From Tribonema minus (taxonomy: Eukaryota; Sar; Xanthophyceae; Tribonematales; Tribonemataceae), in the NCBI GenBank assembly GCA_017506865.1, contig JAFCMP010000540.1, positions 124,001 through 188,000 on the forward strand: a DNA stretch of 64,000 nucleotides, given 5' to 3'. The notes beneath the pieces are model-generated. The model was not told the origin of the DNA. It worked only from the letters and a program-made list of their open reading frames with translations, and made no database searches. A program made the translations under genes and the position numbers. Shown here piece after piece: positions 10,463-23,100 of the stretch (its first letter is position 1; each line of letters starts with the position of its first letter).

Positions 10463-12468
10463 GACACGAATGCGTCAGTGAATGCAAGCATTCATGCTTC
10501 ACCCCGCGGATGCTCTCAGTGCTGCTGACTTATCACTTGCGGAGCCTCAAATTGCACCAGGTCCTGTGCAGTTGCCACATGGGCAACCAGCAACAGGAGG
10601 ATCACCGGTGTCGGCGGCTCGCTTCGCTTCTCCTCGCTCTCCCGTGGTGTCGGTTTCGAAGTTCAACTATCTGCGACACACAAACTTGAACTTGGTTCAC
10701 CATCCCTTAGGCCGCGCACGAAGTAGAAGGCGTGCGCACGGCGCGCGCTCGCTTGCGCTCGCTCGCGACCGTTGACGCCCGCCAACAAAGCCTTTGTTTG
10801 TGTTGCCGTCCCTCGCTTTCAATGCATGCACGAAACTGAGCGTTGTTGCATTGAGATGGTAGTGTTTCTAAGGTTAAGGTTTGTGGGACACAGGTCGAAC
10901 AGTGAGCGTAAATGTTCGCGTTTGATTTGATGCAATGTCAGATGATCTTTCAAAAAGTCACAATTGCGCCATGCATGATCACTAGGGCTCTCTGACGTCT
11001 GGGAGGTATGTACAGCTTTTGCCTTGCAGAAGGCAGTGGTTTCAAGCGGCACACCCAGTAAATGTCGTGCACCCCCAGCAATCACTGTCAGGGTTTACAT
11101 ATGTATGGCAGGATACGTCACAGCAAGCTCCGCGCAATTGGACGCGGCACACACACATGATGCAAAGCGTTCCTTCCGATCACCATTGAATGAAACCATC
11201 ATCAATGCCACCCCCCGCCCCCGTTCTGCTCGTGGATCCAGACTTTAACAGACTGCATGCATACACTGTATGCTGGCACTGCCAACTCTATCGGATGATG
11301 CACTACAAGTTGTTGGTCTACAACCAAGCAGCGCGCCGCGGTGGTGCTACTGTAACACCGCCTGATCCAGAGCTGTGACCGCCTGGTGCCCACTGTATTG
11401 GTGCCTGCAACCAGCATTTGTATGAAGTCACACAGACACGAGCATCATGCGACTCAGGCCAATGAGGTAGTGAAGACAACGCAGCGTGCCACGATGCTGT
11501 CAGACAACGCGCAACAATCAAATGAGGGGTTGCAATGTGCATGCAGTGTATGTAGTCGTAAAGCACAGATTAGTACATGCAACATGGTCTGCTGTCGGGG
11601 CTTCTACAGGCTGACACACTAGTGCACTATGGCACATATGAGGCTCCTTAGGGCGGCGACTGCCAGTGCAAAGGTATTGCTCATGGCTGCAGCACACATA
11701 CACGTCTGCAAGGATGCGCCACAGTCGCTTCAAAAGTATGGTACGCCTGCTCTGGATAATGCCAGCTGAAGTGCTGGCTGAATCACTGGTGCTGCTTGTT
11801 CACAATGTGTTCATGTGGAGTTCACTTGCAGTCCACCATGGAGCTCCGCAAGGCAGCAACAAGATTTTCGCACAACCAAATGCTGGGCGACAGTACATGA
11901 ATTCAAAAACCAATTCAAACCTTTCTGATGCATAATCCGTGCAGGTATGCATTATACTCCTTCACTTCAGTTCATAGGCGCTACTGTGCGAGATGCACAT
12001 CATCATGACAGATACATGATAAGTGCAGTGATGCTATAGCTTCACATACCACTGATTTGGGGCATGCAGCAATGCAAGTAAACCACAAGCACATCACACG
12101 TGCGAGCATCGATTTGTGTAGCACAGCGGGGCAGTATAAGCATCAGTGCAGCGGGGCCAGCAGCAGGCAGCAGTGCACCATCTCAAGCACCAGGCGAAGC
12201 AGCTAAAGGCATGTAACATTACGCATGCAACTGGAAGGCGGGTCAGGTCCTACGTCACCAACTTGAAGGGGACAAGCTGATTTCGGAGACAGACGAGATG
12301 CGCACGGGACTGGACTTGTGTTCTGACAAGTTCACACACGACTGTTTCTAGCACACACCGGGACACACATGCACGCGAGTTGCACGAAGGCGCAACGCGA
12401 AAAGCACTGCACGCCTCACCAGGCAAGTGCAGCTTCGCAACGCAAGAACGCATGCTACCCCTGGCCGT

Positions 12469-15400
12469 TCAGTCAAAAAGCGGCACTACGCCCCTGGGGT
12501 CGTCCACTTGTAGCCACCTGAACTGTACCGTTCCTAGAAGTTCCTCTGGCAGAGTATCGGCCTCCTCCCCCTGTAAGACCACCCCTAGCTGCACATCTAT
12601 CCTACCGCTATATCCTCTGCAGCAGCCAATGATGCGCTGTGCCACCACGCTTGAGCCGACCTGCACGCGGCAGTGCAGCAATGATGAAACAGCAGCATGG
12701 GGGCAATCAGGACGGCAACAAGAGCTGTGGGTGCTTGAAACAAGCCTCTTTCTGACATTGCGCCACAGGCAGCAGGATCAGACACGCCTATAATGTACAT
12801 TGTTACACAATGATTGGACAATGCGCCACATTACAATGCAAAAGCATCACATCGCGTTTCTAGTAGAGCTGTGTAATCACAAGGGCATGGCTATAGTAAT
12901 CAACTACACCAACACATGCATCAGATTAGCCAACTACACCAACACATGCATCTCAAGCGCTTTGCTTCTCCGTATCTAAACAGTTGGGCTCATGGCTTGT
13001 GAAGGAGCGCAGAGCTGCTTGAGAGATGCTATGCAAATTGCCAATGTTAGAGACATGTGTTGGCTGCACACTTGAGTCCGGCGTGGCAACATTAAACCAG
13101 AATCAAAGGCAGTGCTTTGGAGTATGCCAGTTCTGCCAGGACTTTGACGTGAACAGGTTGTATTGCAACTGATGTACGCATCCGACGCAAACTTGACAAA
13201 GCAATCGTAAGAGCCCTTGTGTGTTCTGAGCCAAATCTTGCGAATCTATGCTTCAAAGTATGTGCACTGTCATCAGCTTGTCTACCCTCACCCATGATGA
13301 TATCGCATATCTGCTGGTTGTGATTACCCATTGAGCGTGATATGCGCCACATGACTACAACATAATCATTTACAAATTACGTTTAAAAAGATTGCATCAT
13401 GCAGCCGTTTTGTGGTGAGCGCAGGCACGTGCTTGCTTTGACCTCCAGTTTACGCATGAACGGTGGGTCCCATGCTGGCAATAATCAATATTCTGTAAGT
13501 TGAAGTAGACAACTGGCAACTCACAATCCGGCAGGCTCACCTCCACATTTGTCTCCACATAGTGCTCCCCCCTAAAGTATCTGGTAGTGACCTTGGTCCC
13601 CAGCAGGCAGGGCACCGCACCCACAGCCCTGCGCACCACCCACGGACCATCCACTATCTGCGGTATCAGCTTGAAGCGGCTGTTGTGAAATGCGTAACTG
13701 TGGCGAATGCCGCCGGACACGTCCGAGGCCGGCGGCGGCGACACTTCCACGCTTCGACTGCGCTTGCAAGGGCTGTCAGCAGGCTGGGCCGTTTCGCCTA
13801 TTGCAAACTGCGATCTGTCCACGCCTAGAGAGCGCGACCGCATGGCGCTTACGGGGCTCAAGCTCGTGTCCGAGCTGGAGTCGCCGGTGATGGGTATGTT
13901 GGCATACTGCTGCAGAAGGCTCATGAAGCCTTTCATGCTGGGGTCGGGGGCGGTTTCACTTGCTGCTGAGGTGCTATCGTCCAGGGGTGCAGCCGTGTTG
14001 CCAATGTCATCGGGGGAGAGCATGGCAGGATTGCACGCCCAGTACATGACCTGTGGTGTTGGTGCAAAAACGACAGGTTGGAAGCGGATGATGTGTGTGA
14101 GATGCTCACGACTACATTTTGGTTTTATGCACAGTCAAACTTCGCGCATTGCTGAAAAGCAGTATGTTGTGATGTCCAACGTATGATGGAACAATACTGT
14201 TGCTGATTTCATAGCAAACAGCCTCGTGCTTGACCACCATTTAGTCTGTATGTTACCCCCAGCCAACTTTGCATGAACGTCATGCTGTACGCAAAACTCT
14301 GTGTCGACATCGTGTCAACACATGGGCACTCATAAAACTGCAATTCCAAAAGGCAACATCATCAGGAAAACACTACTGTACCATTCAGCCGGCGAGTACC
14401 ACTAGAAGACTAGCACAAGCATCACATGCTCACCATGTAGAGGACAGGAGTTCCAGGCACTTGAATGGCCGTGACAAACAGAAAAGGGGCATCCGGGCCT
14501 GCTGTGAGCTCCTTTATCCGCTGGGCACAAGCTCCTTTGGTGCTGATGTGATCCACGCGTGACCCATAGCTGAGCAATGGAACAGCGGGGAAGTTGCAGT
14601 GACGACGTCATGCCATCATGAAATGGGCCAGATACTGCAGCGGCACTTGGTGAAAGCTAGAAATATCACGTTATCATATCAAAGTGCTTATCTATCACCT
14701 CATGTTGACCCTTGACACATGCACAAACATGTGGAAGTCAACGCGGCCTGCTGCAACAGGCCTCAACAAGACAATGACCTGGTCCTGAACATGACAAAAC
14801 CGCACGGCTCCCTGTGGCCCTGCACATTCTGTTGAGCGTTGTGCTGCCAATTACAACATGCGTTACATCTGCACAAGATGCCAGAATGCCAAGCTCCTCT
14901 CACAGGGTGTGAACCATACAGCATATGATGGCCACAATAGAGGTGCACATACATTCAAAGCAAGTTCCAGCGAACATGAAAATCACACACCTGTCGGGCA
15001 CTGTGAAGATGTCAAACCACAGCAGAGGGCACACAGCTGCACCTGCTGGCACCTTGACTCTGAACGGGTGACAGCAGCATTGCATTGCAGAGCAGACGGG
15101 TTTGAGTGAAATGCATGGTAGCGGGGCGATTATCATCGGAGGTAGCAACAGATACTTGGGTGAAATTGCTGGATGACAGAGCCTGGCAAGGGTGGCCGAC
15201 GTGGCTTGTGTGTCGCTGCGTGTCAAACATGATTGTACCATACATGTGTGCCGCTGACCTTAGCAGGTGATATTGCAGTGTTTTGCATGATGAGAAACAG
15301 CCCCGTATTGCAGAATTGCACGCCCGCACGCCCTGAACTGCTGCGTCAATACCTCAGTGCTACCCTGTTTGTCAGACATCCCCTTGGTGCCGGCTGCTGT

Positions 15401-16518
15401 GCATCAAGCAGAAAACTCAGCATGAGATCTGCCACAAGTGGTGACACACCTGTGGCTGTGCCTCACTGATCCAAAATTAAAGCATCGACAGATGCATCAA
15501 CACAACACTTGCCTACCACAAACAAAGCGAGGCGCCTCAACCACACACAAATGCATCACGCAAGTAACGCTCTCTGATGCATGGTTTCTGATGGGGCGGC
15601 TTGACTGTAATCGTGTGAGATGAGCACGCCGCACTGTATTACGAAGCTTCATTGCTCTAATGGCCATGAAACATCACAGGTAGCAACATTTGCAGAGCAG
15701 GTGCACTATGAGTGGCTAGGACCTGTGTCTGCGTGACTAGGACGTGTGTCTGCTACTGGGGACTCCTTGAGTAGGACTGCTCCTCTACTCTCCGTTATGC
15801 AGACTAAACCCACAGGTAGCTGTTTGCTCCCGAAAGGTACTGCAGATCAATAGAGTGCATGAGTCAAAGAGGGCTGCTTGCGTCACAGAGGTCTGGATGA
15901 ATCGGAATTTTCAACACACAGTTCGACGTTGGCAACATGGACATGTGAGATTTGACACAATGATACATGTCAAAAAATAACCGGAATTGGCAACTTGCTG
16001 ACAGTCCACAGAAGGTATACATTGGATGCTGAACGAGAATCGTACCACTTAGACATCACCAATGTATAAATACAATGCAGTAGAGAGCCTGCATTCGGTC
16101 TGCTTCACAATGCCAAGCTACAGCAGCTGGTAGCAATATAGCCTGCGCTATCTCAAAGCACATTTGCCACGCACCTGTCGTAGAGATAGCTTGCGCCACG
16201 CACAGTGAAGCCGTTACTTGTCCTAGCATCCAGCCAAAATTGTCCACACGGACTGGGTCCAAGTCCCTCCACCACCTCCGCCCAAGCCTGTTCGCAATGC
16301 CGCTGCCCCGCAGGCGGGCATGGGGAAACATCGCCTGGTGTCAGGCCTTGCGTTCCGCCACCCCCACTTTGCGCATCATCTCTGTCCTCTCCCCCCTCGC
16401 AGCTGAAGCAGTCATCGTCATTTTCATCGATGTCTTCGGCTGCCTCCTCGTTTTGAGTGACAGCTTCCACCTCGACGCTGGTGCAACAAGCTGCTCGATC
16501 CTTTTTCAGCCTGCTCAT
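12469..16518 (-). CDS. EDR2-like protein with DUF1336 domain
   Basis: DUF1336 is the C-terminal domain of plant ENHANCED DISEASE RESISTANCE 2 and related lipid-associated proteins; its biochemical role is not settled. Five exons on the minus strand: 16518-16175, 15059-14991, 14569-14434, 14050-13541 and 12660-12469, total 416 residues. After an acidic low-complexity N-terminus, domain blocks appear in the right order: TSNGFTVRGASYLYDR, VKVPAGAAVCPLLWFDIF, PDAPFLFVTAIQVPGTPVLY, FHNSRFKLIPQIVDGPWVVR, VPCLLGTKVTTRYFRGEHYV, VGSSVVAQRIIG and LPEELLGTVQF. A Ser/Pro-rich insertion of about 100 residues splits the domain before FHNSRFKL. The START and PH domains of plant EDR2 are not seen. The start at 16518 is the first ATG, but an acceptor just upstream could instead join this exon to an earlier one. 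Confidence 0.87.
12901..12953. repeat. Short tandem repeat, 30-bp unit
   Basis: CAACTACACCAACACATGCA at 12901 recurs at 12931 with the same following bases. It lies in the last intron of the DUF1336 gene. No function is implied. Confidence 0.8.
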
Positions 16519-17154
16519 CAGGCTCCAGACCTGCAGGAGCCGTAGGCATCAGCCAGACACTGGGATGAGGCCTAAAAAAATTCTAAAACGACACACACAG
16601 TTCTGTCAATGGAAGCAGGCGGAGGCGCTGGCTCTCTTACCCGCAGTTTTCGACGAATGAACGTAATGGTGGAGAGTTTAGGATTGCCGCTTGCCGTTTA
16701 GCGTCGCTGATCAGGTGCTGATGCTGTTGTGCTGATCGATCGACACAGAGTGAGTGGAAAAGAAAAATGGGGGGGGGGGGCGCGACGTAACGTCAAAGAG
16801 TTTTTTAGTTTTTTTGTTTTTTTGGATGCATGCAAGTCAATTGGCTGCTGCTAGCTAATCTTGGGGAGCAGCCACTGAGGCAAATGTCTAAGTTCCAAGA
16901 AACTACTCCCATTTTCGAAGGTGGAGAGGACAACATCAGGTTCCGTAACGTACTCGGTGATCTTGCTTCAGTTCGGATCATGAACTTCGCGCATTGTTTG
17001 CATGTGTAACTGAAAGCAGGGCGTGTTTATTGTTCGACCATCAAGGTCACAGCGTGCATCGTCATTGCCTAGCGCTACCACCGCCGTAATCGCCAGCCTT
17101 GGTGGATCGCAGCCGCCGACCGGGTTGTCAGCCTTGTGCAAAGCAGCGGTCTCC
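16519..17154. promoter_or_regulatory. Shared upstream region of the divergent DUF1336 and CNB genes
   Basis: About 636 bases separate the two divergent start codons, so both promoters and 5' UTRs should lie here unless further 5' exons exist. It contains a run of ten G near 16770 followed by T-rich tracts near 16800-16825, and several copies of GCTGAT around 16705-16740. On the minus strand a GTAAGAG near 16650 could be a donor of an additional 5' exon of the DUF1336 gene. Confidence 0.4.
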
Positions 17155-20100
17155 ATGTCTGAGCCAGTTCTTCAAGGGCCGGGACAGCAAGATGCCATCA
17201 TCAAGTCGATCCTTGGATTACCCTCATTTGAGCGGAGCCTAAGCGAGCTCATGTTGGTACGAGATGCTCTGGCGTCGGCGGGGCTGTTCTGGTCGGTGAC
17301 TGCCTTCCTCGAGCCTGATCAGGTAATCTCCTCACCCTTGCAGCATGATAGGCAGAATGACATGTGCAGCATACGGGTGCGCCTGACCGCACCTGCTTGA
17401 GCTGAGCTAGCAACTTTGCGCCCTGTGCTGCTCACTGTCTGTGCTGAGTACAAGCAGTTGGTGAATCATTCCAAAGCATTCAATATGAGTACGGCCTGCC
17501 TAGGGGGTTGTTGACATTCAAATCATCAATCATCGCCAGCCACGCGCACGTTTGCAACAAAAGTTGACGTTTAACCAATGCAAGTTGCACTTTTCCTCTA
17601 GATGCAATGTACCTGCTGTGAACGTCAAGTGGTGGACTTCAGTAAAAGCTGCCGTTGTCAGAGCCTGCAGCAGAAAGATTGCTTAAGGAGAAAGTCTTAG
17701 AAGCAATGAGGATCAAAGACCGCTAGAGTGCACACCTGAATCTCTGGGACGCGCTCTGCGTTGCGAACTGCGAATGGAGGTTCAACATAGCTCTGCAGCT
17801 GAGCTAGAGCTCAGGTCGTGAAGCATTTGCAAAATGTTGTTAGAATCTCAAGAAGCGAGCAGCGGACACGCTAAGAGGCTACACCACCATCCACACCCCT
17901 CTTCAGGCCGATCTGTATGTAACTTGGAGGAACTACTTTGTGGAGGGGCTGATCCAGGTTGTAGGCCAAACTTTGCACAGCAAAACACAGGAGCCATCCC
18001 GATTTGGAATCAATATGAGGGGGTCTCATAAGCTGAGGCGTGCTCCTGTGTAAGGGCCTGCACATGACCCATGACCACAATAAATGTATGCCTGCAGCTG
18101 CAGTCCCTGGCATCTTTCTTTAACGTCTAGTTCTACAGGTGCTAGAACGTCAGGCCATTCCGCCATGCACTGCACTAGGATCCGCAGAGAGCAATGCCTA
18201 TGCCGTGCACAAGGATAATGCAAGATGATCATCGCACCAAGCGCTTGCCAGCCACTGATTAATGCATTGTTTTCATGCATGCATTGTGATTGAACACTGC
18301 AGGTGCTCCAGCTGATCCGGTATTTGTACGTGGAGACGTGGGAATACGGTGATGTCATCTTCAACAAGGCAAGACTGGTGACGCCTTTGCACGACACCAC
18401 ACATCATGAATACTGCTTGCATTGGCGGTGCACAGGCCCTACTTGAAGTAGCTTTGGTGCAATAGAAATTCTGTTTCTGAAGGTTGTTGGCGGCCAGCAC
18501 TGCAACTAACTTGAGCTCACATGAAGCGCGTGTTGTGAACGACAGCGTGTGTGCGCAAATGTTTGCAGCAGCGGGCACACTTGGACTATTCGGGGACAGT
18601 ACGTGGCTCATGATGACTGCATGATGCATACAAGTCAAACACGCCATGTGCTTGCCCACTTACTGGGTACATGGTTGGCATGCACCAGAGTGGTCCATTC
18701 ATCTTTGCCCTACGACTGCACTTAGGGATTTTCACATTATCACGGTCGTCAGGTATACCATGCAAGTCTTCAACTGATTCGATTTCTTTATAGTACACTG
18801 TGGAACTTTCAAGTGGTTTGAAGTTCGTGTTTGGAACTGGAGCACTTCTTTGGAGTACGTGGCAGTACCAACGATATTCACCATGCTTGCTGAATGACAC
18901 ACGATTCGTGACTCATCGCCAGCATGGCACTTGTACCCTGCAGGGGACCAAAGCAACGCGTGGCTACACAGTTATGACTGGGAGTGTCGTTCTAATGTCA
19001 ACTTCATCTTCAATAAGCCCATCCGATGACACCGACCAGCCTGCACCTGCGGCACCCGTACCCACAGCACTGACAGGTTCAGGCCGCCAGGTGCAAGTGG
19101 TGGGTCATGGTCACACGTTTGGCGCAGCCCTGAATCCACAGGTACGGCGCCACGGCTTTTTTACGCAATGAGTCCGATGCCTCAGGATATTTGTAGGAAT
19201 TGATTGCAGAGTGCACATGCTGGACCACGCATTTTGATGCTGAATTCATCAATGGTCTACATCAGAAAGATGCAACAATTCTTGGTAGAATGGATTAATG
19301 ATCCAAGCAACAGCTACTGCTGAGCCGCCGTTACATGTGCGTAGTCACCTTGCCACCCAGCTGGTGTGGCTGTGTGTTTTTGAAAGAATTTTTCGTCAGG
19401 GCCTTCGCTGAATCTCATACTTCGTGCGCCATTGCAAGAGTTGACGGGTGGCAGAGGTAGCATGCAATGGCACAACCATCGTATGCAATGCTGCTCATAG
19501 GCTGACAGCAAATATTACATAATGAAAGGTAACAGTGTGTCAGCGGCAGCATCGCTTACGAAGCCCAGACATGTGCGCTATGAATGGCACTCCCACGCTA
19601 GTACTCCTGACTGTTCTTTCAAGGCTGGACTTTGCAGAAATTGCTGTGCAGAGAGTCGTCGAGTGTGGAAGTCATTGCTATCTCAATGATCAACAGCAGC
19701 ATCATATGGAGAGCGTGTCGGTAGCTTAGAAACACAGATGTAGGGAGCCCCAACGCCACATTTCCCTAAGCATCACGCACTTACTGCTGTGCTCACAGGC
19801 CACCTTACCACTGGTTAGAGGTGTGGTGCATCACCAGAGTGCACTCGCAGGCAGCCAGGTTGCGCTTAGGGGCAGCCGAGCTGGCAAGAGCAAGGTGGAG
19901 TTGCTCAGCATATCTCTAGAGGACTTTGAAGGACATGTTCTGGCGTGCAGCAGCCGTGCCAAGAGCCTCGTTATGTAAGTGAGCATTCCGCAGTGAGGCC
20001 AGTTTGTGCATGAGAGACACATCTGATGTGAATGCACATGCTGCTTGGCTTTACTTACTGTCTCATGCAGTATCCAGATCTCCTCATTGCGCGATTAACA

Positions 20101-23100
20101 CATGTCACTGGGTTGTACTGCTGCGTTAGCAATGGTGCGCACACGTCAGCATGCTAGGTACCAGTGACTGGTTGTCATAGCAGTCATCTCGTAAAGCACA
20201 AATTGTATGCATGACGTGATGCATGATCATGCCGCATGTATGAGTTATTGCCGCTACCAAGTACTTTTCTTCAAGTATGTATTTACGTATGCATCTCATG
20301 GGCACATCACATCACAATTCTGAAAGATTGTCGACTTCAACTTTCTCCTCTCCAGGCCCTCAACAACAGCGGCTGATGGGGGCAGCACCAATCCATATGG
20401 CGACTTGCTTGGTCCCCGCACATCGCCACTGCGTGAGAAAGCCCTCAGTGCGTTTGCGCTACACCCCCGTGACCGATCAAAGGTAAGCAGAGGAAACTAT
20501 GGTAACCTAGCATACTACAGGCTGCAAGCACACATGTCTGCCAGCACCACGTGACTGTGTTTTGCCTTGTCTTTTAACATCAACAAAACCAGCGGCTGCA
20601 GACTTACAGTTGTGAGGGGTCTGCAATTGTTACTGTACAATAGTGTTATTATTATGGATCATATATATGTATACCCTAACTTAGGTCTGTGTGTCTCAGC
20701 ATATGGGAGCCCCAGATGCTCATATTCTCTGAGTCCGCAGTGTAAAACGGTGCAACAGGAACGAAACAACAAAAAGTCGACCATGCGCACCTTGTTGCGC
20801 ACTTCAAGGCGCTATCCCAACAGCCTCCTGTCTCGGTTGAGTATGTGCGGCTCTTGTTTGATAAGCAAAATTGCAACACTTCAGCCCCAGACCATGGGAA
20901 GGGCATAGTGACTTGTCCCCCGCAAAGATATTCATGCGCATGCGCAGCTCGCCCTTTAGCTTAACTTGACTCCAGCATAATATTAACAACTGTCGTTGCT
21001 GCTGCTGGTGGTGCTGTGTGGAGCTTTGCAGGACCAGCTGGAAGCTGCTGCAAGTTACCTGTGTCAGTGCACAGCTTTGTGCAGGCATGCTGGCATGAGC
21101 ATGCACCAAGCCATGTGGCTTGCCGGCAAGCTAGAACTACAGAGGCTGTGGGAGCCTACAGTGATCTACAAGGAAGGCAGCATTGGGCAGGTGTGCAATG
21201 ACACATACCAGGCATACATCACTGTGCATAGCAAGTTGACATTATGATGAGTTGAAGAGCTAAACGAAAGGGCCCTGCTGTGGCGTGCTGCTTTTGCTCA
21301 ACAGACTCATCGTTTTTTCAACAGCCTGAAGTAAACATTGCATTTGTTGTGCACCTGTTGCTGCACTATGCGCCGCTTATCTGGTAATCAACGAATGTGT
21401 GCTGCGCATGTGATTCTACAAGTACTCATGTATTGCCAGTCTCACATACTTATGCTTCACTGATGCAGGAGTTCTGGATCCTGTTGAGCGGCAGTGCTGA
21501 GGTCAGCCGGCGCACAGAGCTGCGAAGCAGCGGCAATGGCAGCGTGCCATTTGCAGCATGCACTACCATGCCATCAACCACTGCTGGTGAAGATACCGGA
21601 AGAAGTACACGGCCGGGAACTGCGGATGCTGCCGGTGTAGTCGTTGGTACATCCAGCACCCCTGGTGCCAGAAGGCCTCAATCTGCAGCTGCTGCACCAG
21701 CCACTGGTTCATCAGCGGCGAAAACACGTCATCCTGGCGCGTGCGCAGGCTTGCCGGCAGCAACACCAGCAGCAGCAGCAGCAACAGCAGCCACACCACT
21801 CTGTAAAGGTGTCAGCGCTCAGACATATGCGGCATCGCTCAGACAGCAGAGCGAATGCTTTGGTCACACGTACCTGGATGATTCTGATGACCTGCAGATA
21901 GGAGAGAGACTGGCAGACGGCACGTGTAGTGTGGCTGGGGGGCAGAGCAGGGATGACGGAGGCATTCGGCAAGCTACCGTCAGAACAAGGCAAGTCAGCT
22001 GGCGCTGGTGCCTGCTTGGTATTGGCTCATACATACAAAGCATGTACCGGCGTAGCATGCCTTTGAGCTGTGACGTTTGCTGAGGCGCCATTCTGTTTTA
22101 TGACTTGTGCACAATGTACATGTCCGTGTGTGCGCTGCACGAGCTTGGAGACAGATTCATGCTGACGCCTCAATCCATGAGCAGGTTTTGTCTGACTCCC
22201 TGCATGCGATCTGATTTATGCAGGTACTCCATGGTGGAACTGCTGCTGCTTCCAGATGTGTACTTGGAGGTGTGTTATGTTACATTTGGCATGACATGAA
22301 TGTGCATCATTCATGATCTATTCCCAGTTGGCAGCTCTAAAGAAGCAGTGGTGACATGTGCACAGCATACACAATACCGTTACTTTTATTTTGCCTGTAA
22401 ACGCATCACAGAGCACGTGGCTGCAAGTGAAGTGGTGGACACACTCGAAGAGGCCACCGGATGTCATCACAGTAAGGATATGCTTTACAAAGACGTCAGG
22501 CGTGGTGCAGCCGACAGGAACCACTTTATTTAACTTTATGCAGCATCGCTGGTTGAAAACCACCTGAGCACCTCCAGTTAACTTTTGGCTGTGCAAAATG
22601 CATCATGCAATCATGGGACTTATCTCGAGGTTCTGATTACAGGACTCATGGACTTTAGCTGATTGCTTCATGTAGACTAATCAATTGTGTCAAATGCTGC
22701 CAGCCCTTCATGCAGGCAATCTGCAAGGAGTCTTTACAGGCGACTGATGCCCTGCCGTGCTGGGCTTTTGATTGTGTGTTGTGCCAGGCTCCATTGTCTA
22801 TGCTTTCTATGTTGTGCAACTATGCGTTGGCCGAGAGCTCACTCAATGCGGCCCGGCCCGTCCTCTGCTGCTTCGACTGTTGTTGTCTGCTGCCTTCTGG
22901 CTCACAGCCATTGGTGGCCATGGTGAGGTCGCTCCGGCAGCAGAAGTGCCTCGAGCTGCTGCAGCAGTCACTGCTACACATGCCGCCATTGCTGCAGCAG
23001 GAGCTCAGCACCTTGAGCTGTGTGCTCACTGTGCCAGCCAACCACAGTCTTCTACCTTCACCAATGGCCACAGCAAGGGGCAACAGAGCAGCTCTTTTGG

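Larger units (their letters stand above)
6823..12468. other. 5.6-kb region without a recognised gene, repeat rich
   Basis: This lies between the start of the clathrin light chain gene and the stop of the DUF1336 gene, both on the minus strand. It must contain the clathrin light chain promoter (right of 6822) and the 3' flank of the DUF1336 gene. It also holds a coding-like minus-strand frame near 7.0-7.5 kb, an exon-like segment near 8.4 kb, a 170-bp direct duplication, a perfect hairpin and a decayed Arg/Glu-rich repeat ORF, each listed separately. From 10.5 to 12.4 kb I see nothing else I can support. Confidence 0.5.
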
